A stretch of 39,470 nt of DNA from Acidiphilium sp. 37-60-79 (lineage in GTDB: Bacteria > Pseudomonadota > Alphaproteobacteria > Acetobacterales > Acetobacteraceae). How positions within the stretch are numbered: the first letter of the stretch is position 1; each line of letters starts with the position of its first letter. The translations under genes were made by a program, and so were the position numbers. Where the stretch lies: contig NCBV01000027.1 in assembly GCA_002279355.1 (NCBI GenBank), positions 1 to 39,470 of the forward strand. Direction: 5' to 3'. This document shows positions 1-10,308 of this stretch, one piece after another. The notes beneath the pieces are model-generated. The model was not told the DNA's origin, did no database searches, and was given only the letters and a program-made list of their open reading frames with translations.

Positions 1-1475
1 ACCAGAATGGATATTTTAACCAAATCGCTCTCGACATAATTATCCATTTGATAATCGAAACTCGCATAGCCACGCGAGACAGATTTCAAGCGGTCGTAGA
101 AATCGAATACCACCTCGTTCAACGGCAACCGATATACGGCCATGGCGCGATTGCCGACATAGGTTAAATCGGCCTGCTGGCCGCGCCGTTCATTGCACAA
201 GCCGAGCACGGCGCCCAGATAATCATCTGGCACCATGATTGTCGCTTTGATCCAGGGCTCTTCGATGAAATCAATCAAAGAACCATCCGGCATGTCGGCA
301 GGATTATGCAATTCCTGGATGTCGCCATTGGTTTTATGCATCCGATACACCACCGACGGGGCGGTTGCGATCAAATCAAGATCGAACTCGCGCGACAGAC
401 GCTCCTGGATGATTTCCAAATGCAACAGGCCAAGAAAACCACAGCGAAAACCAAAACCCAGCGCCGCCGATGTTTCTGCTTCATAATGGAAACTTGCATC
501 ATTCAGCCGCAATTTACCCAAACTATCCCGCAGCTTTTCGAAATCATCTGCATCCACAGGGTACAGGCCGCACCACACGACCGGGATCGAGGGTTTGAAA
601 CCGGGTAACGCCTCAATTGCCGGATGCCGGTCATCGGTGATGGTATCACCAACATTGCAATCGGCAACGGTTTTGATTGCCGCTGTCATAAACCCGATTT
701 CGCCCGGTCCTAAATCATCTTCGGGGCGCAGTTTGGGTGCAAATACGCCGACTTGCTCAACCGTGTGGACGGCGCCGGAGGACATCATGCGAATGCGCAT
801 GCCTTTGCGCAGCCGACCATTTTTAATGCGGACCAAAATAATCACGCCGAGATATTGGTCATACCAGCTATCCACCAGCAGCGCGGTCAGCGGCGCATCG
901 GCATCACCAATCGGGGGCGGCAGGCGAGTGACCAGGGCTTCCAACACAGCCTCGATATTCAGGCCGGTTTTCGCGGATATTTCCACCGCGTCCGAGGCAT
1001 CAAGTCCGATCACGTCTTCGATCTGCTGCTTGACCCGCTCGGGTTCGGCGGCGGGAAGGTCGATTTTGTTGAGCACCGGCACGATCTCATGATGCGCGTC
1101 AATCGCCTGATACACATTGGCAAGCGTTTGCGCTTCCACCCCTTGGGAGGCGTCCACTACCAGCAATGAGCCTTCGCACGCGGCGAGGCTGCGGCTCACC
1201 TCATAGGCGAAATCGACATGGCCGGGCGTGTCCATCAGGTTTAAAATATAGGTTTTACCGTCCTTCGCGGGATAGCTCAGCCGCACGGTCTGCGCTTTGA
1301 TGGTGATCCCGCGCTCTTTCTCGATATCCATATTATCAAGCACTTGCTCGGTCATCTCGCGCGCGGTCAGCGCGCCAGTGGCCTGGATCAAGCGGTCAGC
1401 CAGGGTCGATTTGCCATGGTCGATATGGGCAATGATCGAAAAATTACGGATCAGCTCGGTGGGTGTTGACGTCAT
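1..1475 (-). CDS. lepA: Elongation factor 4 (LepA/EF4), 3'-truncated
   Basis: This is the ribosome back-translocating GTPase EF4/LepA. The reverse strand encodes about 491 residues from an ATG at 1475, beginning [20 protein letters not shown]. The G1 motif (HIDHGKST), the G3 motif (DTPGHVDF) and the G4 motif (NKID) are all visible, followed by the LepA central domains. The family is about 600 residues long, so roughly 110 C-terminal residues, including the LepA-specific C-terminal domain, lie beyond the left edge of the window. No frameshift is seen in the part present. The gene is divergent from the ROK kinase, with about 120 bases between the two starts. Identification is secure; only the 3' end is missing. 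Confidence 0.95.
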   Translation of the reverse strand, partial: MTSTPTELIRNFSIIAHIDHGKSTLADRLIQATGALTAREMTEQVLDNMDIEKERGITIKAQTVRLSYPAKDGKTYILNLMDTPGHVDFAYEVSRSLAACEGSLLVVDASQGVEAQTLANVYQAIDAHHEIVPVLNKIDLPAAEPERVKQQIEDVIGLDASDAVEISAKTGLNIEAVLEALVTRLPPPIGDADAPLTALLVDSWYDQYLGVIILVRIKNGRLRKGMRIRMMSSGAVHTVEQVGVFAPKLRPEDDLGPGEIGFMTAAIKTVADCNVGDTITDDRHPAIEALPGFKPSIPVVWCGLYPVDADDFEKLRDSLGKLRLNDASFHYEAETSAALGFGFRCGFLGLLHLEIIQERLSREFDLDLIATAPSVVYRMHKTNGDIQELHNPADMPDGSLIDFIEEPWIKATIMVPDDYLGAVLGLCNERRGQQADLTYVGNRAMAVYRLPLNEVVFDFYDRLKSVSRGYASFDYQMDNYVESDLVKISIL

Positions 1476-1597
1476 ATGCGCCCTTTATGCCAATTTTGCC
1501 CGCCTGTCAGCCTTTGGGGCTGCGGCTTTTGCCAAACCGCGCAATCCGGCGGATAACGGGGGGCATCCAGGACCAGCACCGACGGAGGATCCATCTC

Positions 1598-2380
1598 ATG
1601 GCTGCCAGCAAGCAACCCAGCGCCGCAAAAAAAAAGGCGGCTCCGCGCCGCGTGAAATCTCAGCACACCTTATGCATCGATGTCGGCGGCACGCATGTCA
1701 AATCGGGAATTGTCGCGCCAGATGGCACGATGCAGCCCGATCACGCCCGCGTCGCCACGCCGCATCCGTGCTCGCCGGAGATGCTGATCGAGATCATCGA
1801 AACGCTGACCAAGCCGCTGGGGCATTTCGACCGTATCAGTATCGGCTTTCCCGGCGCTGTGCGTCGGGGGATTATTCTCACCGCGCCTAATCTGAGCGAC
1901 CCGGCGCATGATGGCAGCGAGTGGCATGCGATCGATCTTGCCGGTGCCTTGCATCATCGGCTGAAACGCCCGGCACGCCTCGCGAATGATGCCGAAATCC
2001 AGGGGTTGGGCGCAATTACCGGCATTGGTCTCGAAACAGTGATCACGCTCGGCACGGGCATGGGGTTCGCCATGTTTACCGATGGCATTCCAGCGCCGCA
2101 TCTCGAACTTGGCCAGCATAATGCCCACAAAAACAAGAGCTATGACCATTATGTCGGGCACGCTGTGCTCGAAAAAATTGGGCCGAAAAAATGGCGCAAG
2201 CATGTCGATCGGGTTATCGCGCAGCTCCGCGTGCTGACCAATTTCGACATACTCTATATCGGCGGAGGCAATGCCCGGTTGATCGAGGCCGCGCCAACCC
2301 CAGATATCAAATTGATTGCCAATGAAACTGGCATAACCGGCGGTGTGCGCTTGTGGGACGGTATCGCCCATTCGACTTGA
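1598..2380 (+). CDS. ppgK: ROK-family kinase, polyphosphate glucokinase-like
   Basis: A predicted cytoplasmic sugar kinase of 260 residues, probably making glucose 6-phosphate. The ROK phosphate-binding motif DVGGTHVKSG lies at residues 28-37, the catalytic Asp is D131 in the context LANDAEIQG, and a second phosphate loop reads TLGTGMGF. The C-terminal part (PKKWRKHVDRVIAQL, then IGGGNARL) resembles polyphosphate glucokinases more than regulatory ROK repressors. There is no N-terminal helix-turn-helix and no ROK cysteine zinc motif. The ATG at 1598 is chosen because GGAGGA lies 8 bases upstream; an in-frame upstream extension to 1463 lacks this support. The N-terminus is Lys/Arg rich. It is the first gene of the pentose-phosphate operon, which fits supply of glucose 6-phosphate. 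The phosphoryl donor (polyphosphate or ATP) is inferred only from resemblance. Confidence 0.8.
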   Translation: MAASKQPSAAKKKAAPRRVKSQHTLCIDVGGTHVKSGIVAPDGTMQPDHARVATPHPCSPEMLIEIIETLTKPLGHFDRISIGFPGAVRRGIILTAPNLSDPAHDGSEWHAIDLAGALHHRLKRPARLANDAEIQGLGAITGIGLETVITLGTGMGFAMFTDGIPAPHLELGQHNAHKNKSYDHYVGHAVLEKIGPKKWRKHVDRVIAQLRVLTNFDILYIGGGNARLIEAAPTPDIKLIANETGITGGVRLWDGIAHST

Positions 2381-2469
2381 TCGCCCCCGATGGTTGCGCC
2401 GGACCCAAGGACGGGCCAAACGCCAATACGCTATCGACTGCCAATATTGTTCTAACGAAGGACGAAGTC

Positions 2470-5295
2470 ATGAATCCCTTACGTCAACTCAGCGAAGCCG
2501 GCCAATCGCCTTGGCTCGATTTTGTTGATCGTCCGTTGATCGCCTCGGGTCGGCTGACGAGCATGATTGAAACCGATGGGTTGAAAGGCATGACGTCCAA
2601 CCCGGCTATTTTTGAAAAAGCCATTACCTCGGCAGCGGAGTATCGTCAGGCGCTAACGGTGTTTGTGCAGCGAGATAACCACCCGCCAATGGCGATTTAT
2701 GAGCATCTCGCCATCGCAGACATCCAGCATGCGGCTGATGAGTTGCTGCCAGTTTATCATGAAACGGCCAAGCGCGATGGCTATATCAGTCTCGAAGTTT
2801 CGCCTTACCTCGCCCATGATACCGACGGGACGATCGCTGAGGCGCGGCGCTTGTGGCAGACGGTTAATCGCCCGAACGTGATGATTAAGGTGCCAGGGAC
2901 GCCCGAAGGTATCCCCGCAATCCGGACGCTGATTAGCGAGGGTCTATCGATCAATGTGACGCTGCTATTCGCTGTCGAGGCCTATAAAGATGTCGCAGAG
3001 GCATTTTTGGCCGGGCTCGAAGATCGCGCAGCACAGGGCGGTGATTTGGCATCAATTGCGAGTGTTGCGAGCTTTTTCATCAGCCGGATCGATAATGTGG
3101 TTGATCGTGAACTGCAATCGCGCATTGATCGGGGCGATGCTGCGCTTTCAGCGCAGCTGGGCAAGACAGCGATCGCTTGCGCCAAACTGGCCTATCGCCA
3201 TTATCAATATCTCACCGCCTCGCCGCGCTGGCAGGCACTCGCTGCCCGGGGTGCGCAAACCCAACGGTTGCTGTGGGCATCCACCAGCGTCAAAAACCCG
3301 AAATATCCGGACACCCTTTATGTCGAGACGCTGATTGGGCCAGACACGGTCAATACCATGCCGCCGGCGACGATGGATGCGTTTCGCGACCATGGGCGGG
3401 TGATCCCCGACGCCATCACCGAGGATGTGCGCGAATCCGAAGCGACGCTGAGCGCGCTTGAGCAAAATGGTATTTCGCTACCGAGCATTACCGCCGAATT
3501 GGTCGCTGATGGTGTGCGCCAATTCGCCGCCGCCTTCGATTCGCTGTTGAGCGCCGTCGAGCAGCAGCGCGCGACCTTGCACCCCGTCAATCCGATGCGC
3601 GTCGTTGCCGACGAAGAGATAACCAAGGCAATAGCCGCGAAAACAACACAATTCCAAGCAAGCGGAACGCTTCGTCAAATTTGGGCCAGTGATCCATCAG
3701 TGTGGACTAATCAGGGTGAGCAAAACTGGACCGGATGGCTCGATATTATTCGCCACGAGCAAGCCCAAATCGGAACGCTGGTGCGATACGCGCAAACCAT
3801 CAGCGCGGCTGGTTATAGCCATGTCGTGCTGCTCGGCATGGGGGGGTCGAGCCTGGGGCCGGAAGTGTTGGCATCGGTCTTTGGCAAGCAGCCGAACCAT
3901 CCTGAATTCCTGATGCTCGACAGCACAGACCCCGCCCAGATCCGTGCGCTTGATGCTCAATTATCACTCCCAACCACGCATTTTATCGTGTCGTCGAAAT
4001 CAGGTAGCACGTTGGAGCCGAACATCATGCTCGCTTATTATCGCGCGCGGATGATTGAGGCGGTGGGTGAAGCGGCATGGAGCCAGCATTTCACCGCAGT
4101 GACTGATCCCGGGTCGGCGCTGGAGCAGCACGCCAAATCGCAGCATTTTGCCCATGTGATGCATGGTGTGCCGAGCATTGGCGGGCGCTATTCGGTGCTT
4201 TCCAAATTTGGTTTGGTACCCGCCGCAGCACTGGGGATTGATATCGAAACACTGTTGGTAAAAGCGACCGATATGGTTATCAGTGCTGGCCGGGACGTAC
4301 CGGTTGCGCTTAATCCGGCGGCGCAACTTGGTATTTTACTCGGCACGGCGGGCACGAAATTCCAGCGCGATAAAATCACCATCATCGCCTCACCCGGTAT
4401 TGCCGATCTGGGCGCTTGGCTTGAACAGCTTATTGCGGAATCAACCGGCAAGCAGGGCAGGGGCCTCATTCCGATTGATGGCGAGCCACTCGGCAAGATT
4501 GAGAATTATAGACATGACCGGGTGTTTGTTCATCTGGCACTGGCTGATGAAACTGATGCGCGGCATTCGGCCGAACTCGATGCGCTGGCGCAGGCGGGCC
4601 ATCCGGTGGTGCATATCACGGTGAATGATCGGGCGAGCCTCGGCCAGGAGTTTTTCCGATGGGAAATGGCGACCGCGATTGCTGGTGCAATAATTGGCAT
4701 CAACCCGTTTGATCAACCTGACGTCGAGGCAAGTAAAATCAAAACCCGTGCGTTAACCGATGGGTTTGAGAAATCCGGCACCCTTGATGCGCCCGAGCCG
4801 ATTTTTGAGGCCGACGGTATTTCGCTCTATGCTGATGCAGCCAATAGCGCGCGTTTGGGCAACCATCGGTCGCTGGGCGCTTATCTGAAGGCGCACTTCC
4901 AATCGGCGAAGCCTGGTGATTATTGTGCGCTGCTGGCCTATATCGATCATAACAAAACCCAATCTGCCCATCTTACCCATTTGCGGAAAAAAATTCGCGA
5001 TCATTTGCGGATTGCGACCTGCGTTGGCTTTGGGCCACGGTTTCTGCATTCCACTGGGCAAGCCTATAAAGGTGGGCCAAATAGCGGAATATTTCTGCAA
5101 ATCACCAGCCACGATGCGCATGATCTGCCGGTTCCCGGCCATCGCTATAGTTTTGGTGTGGTGAAGGCCGCGCAAGCGATGGGCGATCTTGGTGTGTTGG
5201 AAGAGCGCGGCCGACGCGCCTTGCGGGTGCATTTACATCATCTCGATGCCGGGATGAAAACCCTAACCCACGCGATTGACCAAGCCCTCTCATAA
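2470..5295 (+). CDS. tal-pgi: Bifunctional transaldolase / glucose-6-phosphate isomerase
   Basis: A 941-residue fusion joining two central sugar-phosphate enzymes. Residues about 1-370 are a TalB/TAL-type transaldolase with [11 protein letters not shown] near the N-terminus and the Schiff-base lysine K140 in [10 protein letters not shown]. Residues about 385-935 are a phosphoglucose isomerase with GGSSLGPE from residue 458, the sugar-phosphate loop VSSKSGST at 507-514, and [13 protein letters not shown] near the end. The ATG at 2470 follows AAGGA by 7 bases; the open frame extends upstream without a comparable ribosome site. Such Tal-Pgi fusions are known in acetic acid bacteria and other bacteria. 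It interconverts sedoheptulose-7-phosphate plus glyceraldehyde-3-phosphate with erythrose-4-phosphate plus fructose-6-phosphate, and fructose-6-phosphate with glucose-6-phosphate, so carbon can be cycled to the oxidative branch. Gnd follows 11 bases downstream. Confidence 0.95.
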   Translation: MNPLRQLSEAGQSPWLDFVDRPLIASGRLTSMIETDGLKGMTSNPAIFEKAITSAAEYRQALTVFVQRDNHPPMAIYEHLAIADIQHAADELLPVYHETAKRDGYISLEVSPYLAHDTDGTIAEARRLWQTVNRPNVMIKVPGTPEGIPAIRTLISEGLSINVTLLFAVEAYKDVAEAFLAGLEDRAAQGGDLASIASVASFFISRIDNVVDRELQSRIDRGDAALSAQLGKTAIACAKLAYRHYQYLTASPRWQALAARGAQTQRLLWASTSVKNPKYPDTLYVETLIGPDTVNTMPPATMDAFRDHGRVIPDAITEDVRESEATLSALEQNGISLPSITAELVADGVRQFAAAFDSLLSAVEQQRATLHPVNPMRVVADEEITKAIAAKTTQFQASGTLRQIWASDPSVWTNQGEQNWTGWLDIIRHEQAQIGTLVRYAQTISAAGYSHVVLLGMGGSSLGPEVLASVFGKQPNHPEFLMLDSTDPAQIRALDAQLSLPTTHFIVSSKSGSTLEPNIMLAYYRARMIEAVGEAAWSQHFTAVTDPGSALEQHAKSQHFAHVMHGVPSIGGRYSVLSKFGLVPAAALGIDIETLLVKATDMVISAGRDVPVALNPAAQLGILLGTAGTKFQRDKITIIASPGIADLGAWLEQLIAESTGKQGRGLIPIDGEPLGKIENYRHDRVFVHLALADETDARHSAELDALAQAGHPVVHITVNDRASLGQEFFRWEMATAIAGAIIGINPFDQPDVEASKIKTRALTDGFEKSGTLDAPEPIFEADGISLYADAANSARLGNHRSLGAYLKAHFQSAKPGDYCALLAYIDHNKTQSAHLTHLRKKIRDHLRIATCVGFGPRFLHSTGQAYKGGPNSGIFLQITSHDAHDLPVPGHRYSFGVVKAAQAMGDLGVLEERGRRALRVHLHHLDAGMKTLTHAIDQALS

Positions 5296-5306
5296 GGAGA
5301 TACGTT

Positions 5307-6296
5307 ATGCAAATCGGCATTATCGGCCTCGGCAAAATGGGTGCTAACATTACCCGCCGCCTTCATCGCGATGGGCATGATTGTGTGGTATATGATACCG
5401 ACGCTTCCGCCATCAAAACCCTGGTCGGCGAGGGCGCGCAGGGGGCGGATACCATCCAGGCGATGGTGAATGAGCTGAGCCAGCCGCGGGCCATTTGGTT
5501 GATGTTGCCGTCAGGTGAAATTACCGAAAACGCCGTCAATGATCTCGCAAAATTATTGGGTAAGGGTGATATTCTCATTGATGGAGGCAATAGTTTTTAC
5601 AAGGATGATGTTCGTCGCGCAAAGATGCTCGCGGGGGCGGGGATCCATTATGTCGATGTCGGCACCTCCGGTGGGGTGTGGGGGTTGGAACGTGGCTTTT
5701 GCATGATGATTGGGGGTGAGACGAACATTGTTCAGCATCTCGATCCGATTTTCAAAACTTTGGCCCCCGGTGCGGGGTCGATTGATAAAACGCCCAATCG
5801 AAAGGGGCGTGATCCGCGCGCAGAACTCGGTTATATTCATGCCGGGCCGAACGGTGCCGGACATTTTGTGAAAATGGTGCATAACGGTATCGAATATGGT
5901 TTGATGCAAGCCTATGCCGAAGGGTTTGACGTTTTGCGCAACAAGAATGCCGATGCGCTGCCTGCGGACCAACGTTATGACCTGGATATGGCCGATATTG
6001 CCGAGGTGTGGCGGCGGGGCAGCGTGATTTCGTCCTGGTTGCTTGATTTGACTGCGTCGGCACTGAGCCAGGATGCTGCGCTGAGTGCCTATTCCGGATT
6101 TGTGGCGGATTCAGGTGAAGGCCGTTGGACCCTCGAAGCGGCAATTGAAGAGGCCGTGCCGGTGAATGTGCTGGCGGCGTCGTTGTTTGCTCGGTTTCGC
6201 TCACGCGAAGAGCATACGTTCGGCGAAAAATTACTCTCGGCCATGCGTCAGGAATTTGGTGGCCATATTGAGCAAGGTGGCGGGGCGAAAAAATAA
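5307..6296 (+). CDS. gnd: 6-phosphogluconate dehydrogenase, short decarboxylating type
   Basis: Oxidatively decarboxylates 6-phosphogluconate to ribulose-5-phosphate. The protein has 329 residues, matching the short Gnd class rather than the ~470-residue E. coli type. The Rossmann motif GLGKMG is at 7-12, SGG at 121-123, and the catalytic Lys189 and Asn193 lie in HFVKMVHNG. Beta-strand 2 ends in an acidic residue (D30, VVYDTD) where NADP-specific enzymes usually have NR(S/T); short-class enzymes with this feature often prefer NAD, so NAD preference is inferred. The ATG at 5307 follows AAGGAG. The stop overlaps the zwf start (TAATG), indicating translational coupling within the pentose-phosphate operon. 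Confidence 0.95.
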   Translation: MQIGIIGLGKMGANITRRLHRDGHDCVVYDTDASAIKTLVGEGAQGADTIQAMVNELSQPRAIWLMLPSGEITENAVNDLAKLLGKGDILIDGGNSFYKDDVRRAKMLAGAGIHYVDVGTSGGVWGLERGFCMMIGGETNIVQHLDPIFKTLAPGAGSIDKTPNRKGRDPRAELGYIHAGPNGAGHFVKMVHNGIEYGLMQAYAEGFDVLRNKNADALPADQRYDLDMADIAEVWRRGSVISSWLLDLTASALSQDAALSAYSGFVADSGEGRWTLEAAIEEAVPVNVLAASLFARFRSREEHTFGEKLLSAMRQEFGGHIEQGGGAKK

Positions 6297-7852
6297 TGAC
6301 CGAGAGCAGCGCGCCGAAGCCGCCCGATCCCTGCGCCATGGTTATTTTCGGTGCGGGCGGCGACCTCACCAAAAGATTGTTGGTTCCAGCCTTATATAAT
6401 CTTGCGAAGACCGGTTTGATCCCCGACAATTTTCTGATTATTGGCGCGGATATCGCTGCGTGCAGCAGCGAGGATTGGGCAGACTCGCTCCATGCGGCCC
6501 TTGCTGAATTTGTGGGAAATCCAAATGCTGAGGATCAGTTAAGCGGCATTGATCCAGCCATTTGGTCCAAGTTCGCGGACCGAATGCATTATGTTCAAGG
6601 TGACTTCACCAAGGATGAGTTTTACCAACTTCTCACAACCAAGCTCGAAGCATTGGAGAACACGCACGGCACGTCGGGTAATCGGCTATTCTATCTCGCA
6701 GTCGCTGATCGGTTTTTTGGGCCCATCGTGACGCAACTCGGCGCTGCCAAACTAACGGCACAGACCGACGACGCAAAGCCCTGGCGCCGGGTTGTTGTGG
6801 AAAAGCCGTTTGGCCATAGTCTGGAATCGGCGCGGGCGCTTAATCAGACCATTTTACAATCCTTGGCGGAGAGTCAGATTTACCGGATTGACCATTTTCT
6901 GGGCAAGGAAACGGTTCAGAATATTCTCGCACTCCGCTTCGCCAATAGTCTGTTTGAGCCGCTATGGAATCGTGATCGGATCGATCATGTGCAAATTACC
7001 GTCGCTGAGACGGTTGGCGTTGAATCGCGCGGAAAATTCTATGATGTAACCGGCGCGCTGCGTGACATGGTCCCCAATCATGTGTTTCAACTCCTGGCGA
7101 TGGTGACCATGGAACCTCCCACCGGCTTCCGCCCTGAAGCAATCCGCGACAAGAAATTTGATTTGTTCACCGCGATTGAAACACTCGGCGAGGATGATGT
7201 GGTGCGTGGGCAATATGATGAAGGTGCCGTTAGCGGGCAATCGTGCATCGCTTATCGCGCTGAACCGAATGTGGCACCAACCTCGAACACCGAAACCTAT
7301 GTGGCGATGCGCGTCTGCATCAATAATTGGCGTTGGGCAGGCGTGCGATTTTATATTCGGACAGGCAAGCATTTGCCGGCGCGGATGACCGAAATTGCCA
7401 TTCGGTTCAAACAGGCGCCACTGGCCGCGTTTCAAGACACCTCGTTAGAGACCTTGCCGCCCAACTGGCTGATTTTGCGGATTCAACCCGATGAGGGCAT
7501 TTCACTAAAATTTGAGGCCAAGCATCCGGGTCAGACCATGCGCCTCGCGCCGGTGGCGATGGAGTTTCGCTACGCGGAGTGGTTCACACCCCAGGCCAAT
7601 ATTGGCTACGAGACCCTACTCTATGACTGCATGATTGGCGATCAGACCTTATTTCAACGCGCCGATATGGTTGAGGAAACATGGCGCGTGGTGCAGCCGG
7701 TGTTAGATCACTGGGCGGCGAGTTCTGCTGCAATTCCGCTTTATCGCTCTGGCAGCCCCGGCCCGGCTGCGGCGGATGAGTTGTTGAGTAACGATGCAAA
7801 AGGGCGAACCTGGCGCGACATCGCTTTGCCACAGCCCCACAAGATGAGCTGA
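6296..7852 (+). CDS. zwf: Glucose-6-phosphate 1-dehydrogenase (pentose-phosphate operon copy)
   Basis: Oxidises glucose 6-phosphate to 6-phosphoglucono-lactone. The 518-residue protein has the N-terminal coenzyme loop GAGGDLTKRL and the substrate/active-site motif RIDHFLGKE at residues 197-205, then the usual C-terminal alpha+beta domain ([18 protein letters not shown]). It is one of two G6PDH genes in this window; the other, at 25560-27059, has [10 protein letters not shown] in the coenzyme loop and sits in the ED operon. The two are clearly distinct subtypes rather than a recent duplication. Overlaps of one base with gnd upstream and one base with the HAD gene downstream (TGATG) place it firmly in one transcription unit. 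Cofactor preference is not resolved from sequence. Confidence 0.96.
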   Translation: MTESSAPKPPDPCAMVIFGAGGDLTKRLLVPALYNLAKTGLIPDNFLIIGADIAACSSEDWADSLHAALAEFVGNPNAEDQLSGIDPAIWSKFADRMHYVQGDFTKDEFYQLLTTKLEALENTHGTSGNRLFYLAVADRFFGPIVTQLGAAKLTAQTDDAKPWRRVVVEKPFGHSLESARALNQTILQSLAESQIYRIDHFLGKETVQNILALRFANSLFEPLWNRDRIDHVQITVAETVGVESRGKFYDVTGALRDMVPNHVFQLLAMVTMEPPTGFRPEAIRDKKFDLFTAIETLGEDDVVRGQYDEGAVSGQSCIAYRAEPNVAPTSNTETYVAMRVCINNWRWAGVRFYIRTGKHLPARMTEIAIRFKQAPLAAFQDTSLETLPPNWLILRIQPDEGISLKFEAKHPGQTMRLAPVAMEFRYAEWFTPQANIGYETLLYDCMIGDQTLFQRADMVEETWRVVQPVLDHWAASSAAIPLYRSGSPGPAAADELLSNDAKGRTWRDIALPQPHKMS

Positions 7853-8670
7853 TGAACCAAAATATCAAGCTTGTGCTGTCAGATGTTGATGGCACCTTGG
7901 TCACCAGCGCGAAAACGCTCACCGACCGCTCGATTGAAGCGGTGGCGGCGTTGCGCCGGGCCGGGATTGAATTTGCGATCACCAGTGGCCGCCCACCGCG
8001 CGGTATGGGGACAATCAGCCATACGCTGCATCTGACCACCCCGATTGCGGGGTTTAACGGCGGTGTGCTGACTAGCCCTGATTTGGCCACCATCATTGAG
8101 TTTCATGAGTTCCCGGCAAAAAAAATGAGCAAGACGTTTGAACTGCTGGAGGAGCATGGGCTTGATATTTGGGTTTATACGAGGGAACGCTGGTTGGTGC
8201 GACGTATATCCGCGCCGCATGTTGCCCATGAGGCCAAAACTGTTGGCTTTGGTCCCGAAATTATCGATGATTTTGCCAATGACAATCTGGATCACGTAAT
8301 CAAAATTGTCGGTGTCAGTGATGATGCTTCATCGATGCAACGTGCAGCGTTAGCGGTTCAAGCCGCGCTGGGCGATCATGCGTCGGCAACTTGCTCGCAG
8401 CCTTACTATCTCGATATTACTAATGCCCGCGCGAACAAGGGGGCGGTGGTGGATTTTCTATCGGTGCGACTTAACATTCCACATGCACAGATCGCCACGA
8501 TTGGTGATTCTGGCAATGATACGAAAATGTTTGCCCGCAGCGGCCTATCGATCGCGATGGGTAATGCCAATCGGCCTGTGCAAGCGGCAGCAACCTATGT
8601 GACAGCGAGTCATGACCAGGATGGGTTCGCCAAAGCCATCGACCAATTCATTCTGGGTACAAAACCATGA
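7852..8670 (+). CDS. Cof-type HAD-IIB family hydrolase, likely sugar-phosphate phosphatase
   Basis: A 272-residue haloacid-dehalogenase-superfamily phosphatase. Motif I is DVDGTL (nucleophile D11, acid/base D13), motif II is ITSGRP, and motif IV is GDSGNDTKMF with a conserved downstream Ala-Met-Gly-Asn (IAMGNANRPV). A large cap between motifs II and III places it in the Cof/IIB subclass. Members dephosphorylate sugar phosphates, phospho-sugar acids or flavin/pyridoxal phosphates, so the exact substrate cannot be read from sequence. Its start overlaps the zwf stop by one base and its stop overlaps the pgl start by four, so it is co-translated between two steps of the oxidative pentose-phosphate pathway. 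A role in removing an inhibitory side product or a sugar phosphate of this pathway is an inference. Confidence 0.88.
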   Translation: MNQNIKLVLSDVDGTLVTSAKTLTDRSIEAVAALRRAGIEFAITSGRPPRGMGTISHTLHLTTPIAGFNGGVLTSPDLATIIEFHEFPAKKMSKTFELLEEHGLDIWVYTRERWLVRRISAPHVAHEAKTVGFGPEIIDDFANDNLDHVIKIVGVSDDASSMQRAALAVQAALGDHASATCSQPYYLDITNARANKGAVVDFLSVRLNIPHAQIATIGDSGNDTKMFARSGLSIAMGNANRPVQAAATYVTASHDQDGFAKAIDQFILGTKP

Positions 8671-9395
8671 TTCCGCATCGGGGTGAGTTGCGCATCGTGC
8701 CGGATCAAGCCGATTTTGCTGAGGCGGGTGCGGCGCTGATCGCGGAGGCCTGCGCGACGGCCGATGGTCGGGCGATCATTGGTCTCGCGGGTGGATCAAC
8801 GCCCAAGCCGATTTACCACGCTCTCGCCGCACCATCGTTTCGGGCGCAAATCCCTTGGGAGCGAACCGAGTTCGTGCTGGGCGATGAACGGTTTGTCGCG
8901 CCGGATGACGAGGATGCAAATATTCATATGATCCGCACCGCTATGGCAGGGATAGCAAACCCGCATCTGCACGCGGTGCCTTTTGAGGGGATGACGGTCG
9001 ATCAAGCCGCACGCGCTTATGGAGCTCAGCTCCAGTCCCTCTATGGCGCGCAGACACTCGACCCAGCGAGAAAATTTTTTGATCTTTGCCTGCTCGGCAT
9101 GGGCGATGATGGGCATACCGCCTCGCTCTTACCAAACCAGCCCGCTTTGCTCGATGAACGCACGCGCTGGACCCTACCGGTCACGCAAGGCCGCCCGGAA
9201 GCGCGAATAACATTGACCTATCCGGTGTTAGAGAGTGCGCGCTGTGTGGTGTTCATTGTCTCGGGCGAGGGCAAGCGCGCGATGCTCGACGCTATTCTCT
9301 CTGGCGCCAACCAAACTGCACCCGCCGCACGGCTCAACCCGCAGGGCCGTCTCATTTGGCTGGTCGACCGTGCAGCTTCGGGGCGATGGGCCTGA
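8667..9395 (+). CDS. pgl: 6-phosphogluconolactonase
   Basis: Hydrolyses 6-phosphoglucono-delta-lactone, the zwf product. The 242-residue protein has the DevB/SOL family motifs GLAGGSTPKPIY near the N-terminus, LGDERFV, and LGMGDDGHTASL in the middle, which form the phosphate and catalytic sites of this Rossmann-like fold. The ATG overlaps the HAD stop by four bases (ATGA). It is the last gene of the operon; its TGA ends one base before the stop codon of the convergent dioxygenase gene, leaving no room for a dedicated terminator. It is the only lactonase in the window, so it may also serve the G6PDH of the ED operon. Confidence 0.93.
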   Translation: MIPHRGELRIVPDQADFAEAGAALIAEACATADGRAIIGLAGGSTPKPIYHALAAPSFRAQIPWERTEFVLGDERFVAPDDEDANIHMIRTAMAGIANPHLHAVPFEGMTVDQAARAYGAQLQSLYGAQTLDPARKFFDLCLLGMGDDGHTASLLPNQPALLDERTRWTLPVTQGRPEARITLTYPVLESARCVVFIVSGEGKRAMLDAILSGANQTAPAARLNPQGRLIWLVDRAASGRWA

Positions 9396-9396
9396 C

Positions 9397-10176
9397 CTAC
9401 GAAGCGTCCGCAAACGCATAGGCGTCCATGCGCAAAATCGAGTGTTCGGCGGATCTATGCAGATGCTGCGCCGTGGCACCGCCCGCTCCCATCGCCGCGA
9501 ATAGCGGCAATAAATGCTCCTCGGTCGGGTGCTGCTCACGGGCGAACGGGGCGCGGGCGCGGTAATCGAGCAAGCCGGTGCGGTCATGCGCGAGGATCGC
9601 TTGGTTCATCCATTCGGCAAATTCAGTCACGTCCGGGCTCTCCGGCGCATCGACCGCCTGGCCGCGAAACCGGCGCAAATCATGGGTGAAGGAGCCAGAG
9701 CCCAAAATCAGCACACCCTCGGCGCGCAGTGGTGCCAAGGCCTGACCCAACGCATGATGATGCGCTGGCCCTAAATGCGGCTGCACCGAGATTTGTAAAA
9801 CGGGGATCGTCGCGTCGGGATAAGCGATCATCAACGGCACCCAAGCGCCGTGGTCAAGGCCGCGCTGCCGGTCGATCCCGGATGGCATGCCCGCGTCAGC
9901 GAGCAGCGAAGCGATGCGCGTTGCCAGGGCCGACTCGCCTGGCGGCTCATAGCGCAGCTCATAGAGGTCGCGGGGAAAGCCGCGAAAATCATGAATGGTC
10001 TCGTTGCGCGCGACCGCATTGACCATGGGCGTTGCGGTTTCCCAATGCGCGGATACAACGAGAATGGCGCTCGGCCGAGGCAGCGTCGCGCCCAAGCCAG
10101 CCAGAAATTGTCGGGCTGGCGTATCGGTCAGGGCCAGCATGGGCGAACCATGACTGACGAACAGGCTTGGGATCAT
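9397..10176 (-). CDS. DODA-type class III extradiol dioxygenase family protein
   Basis: A 259-residue member of the LigB/DODA family (4,5-DOPA dioxygenase, YgiD-like). Metal-ligand motifs are visible: FVSHGSPML at the N-terminus, SAHWET, DHGAWVPL, and GSGSFTHDLR. Family members bind a single Fe(II) or Zn(II) and open catechol-type rings. The ATG at 10176 is preferred because AAGGA precedes it by about 7 bases; an upstream in-frame start to 10296 adds 40 residues with no family resemblance. It is convergent with pgl, and no aromatic-catabolism neighbours are present, so the substrate is unknown. Divergent DUF427 starts about 130 bases away. Confidence 0.87.
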   Translation of the reverse strand: MIPSLFVSHGSPMLALTDTPARQFLAGLGATLPRPSAILVVSAHWETATPMVNAVARNETIHDFRGFPRDLYELRYEPPGESALATRIASLLADAGMPSGIDRQRGLDHGAWVPLMIAYPDATIPVLQISVQPHLGPAHHHALGQALAPLRAEGVLILGSGSFTHDLRRFRGQAVDAPESPDVTEFAEWMNQAILAHDRTGLLDYRARAPFAREQHPTEEHLLPLFAAMGAGGATAQHLHRSAEHSILRMDAYAFADAS

Positions 10177-10308
10177 CGTGGTTCCTTCAATGGCGACTGA
10201 TCGAGGGTTGTGTTCAGCATGATCGACCATAATTCTGTAGGATGTGTCTCGAGATGATGGATGTTTCAAGGCGCACCCGATAATCGAGTTCAGCAAAGGA
10301 GCCTTGCG

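Noticed and set aside
2353-2469. In-frame extension of tal-pgi upstream of 2470
   Set aside because: The region overlaps the end of the kinase gene and lacks homology and a ribosome site; AAGGA supports the ATG at 2470.
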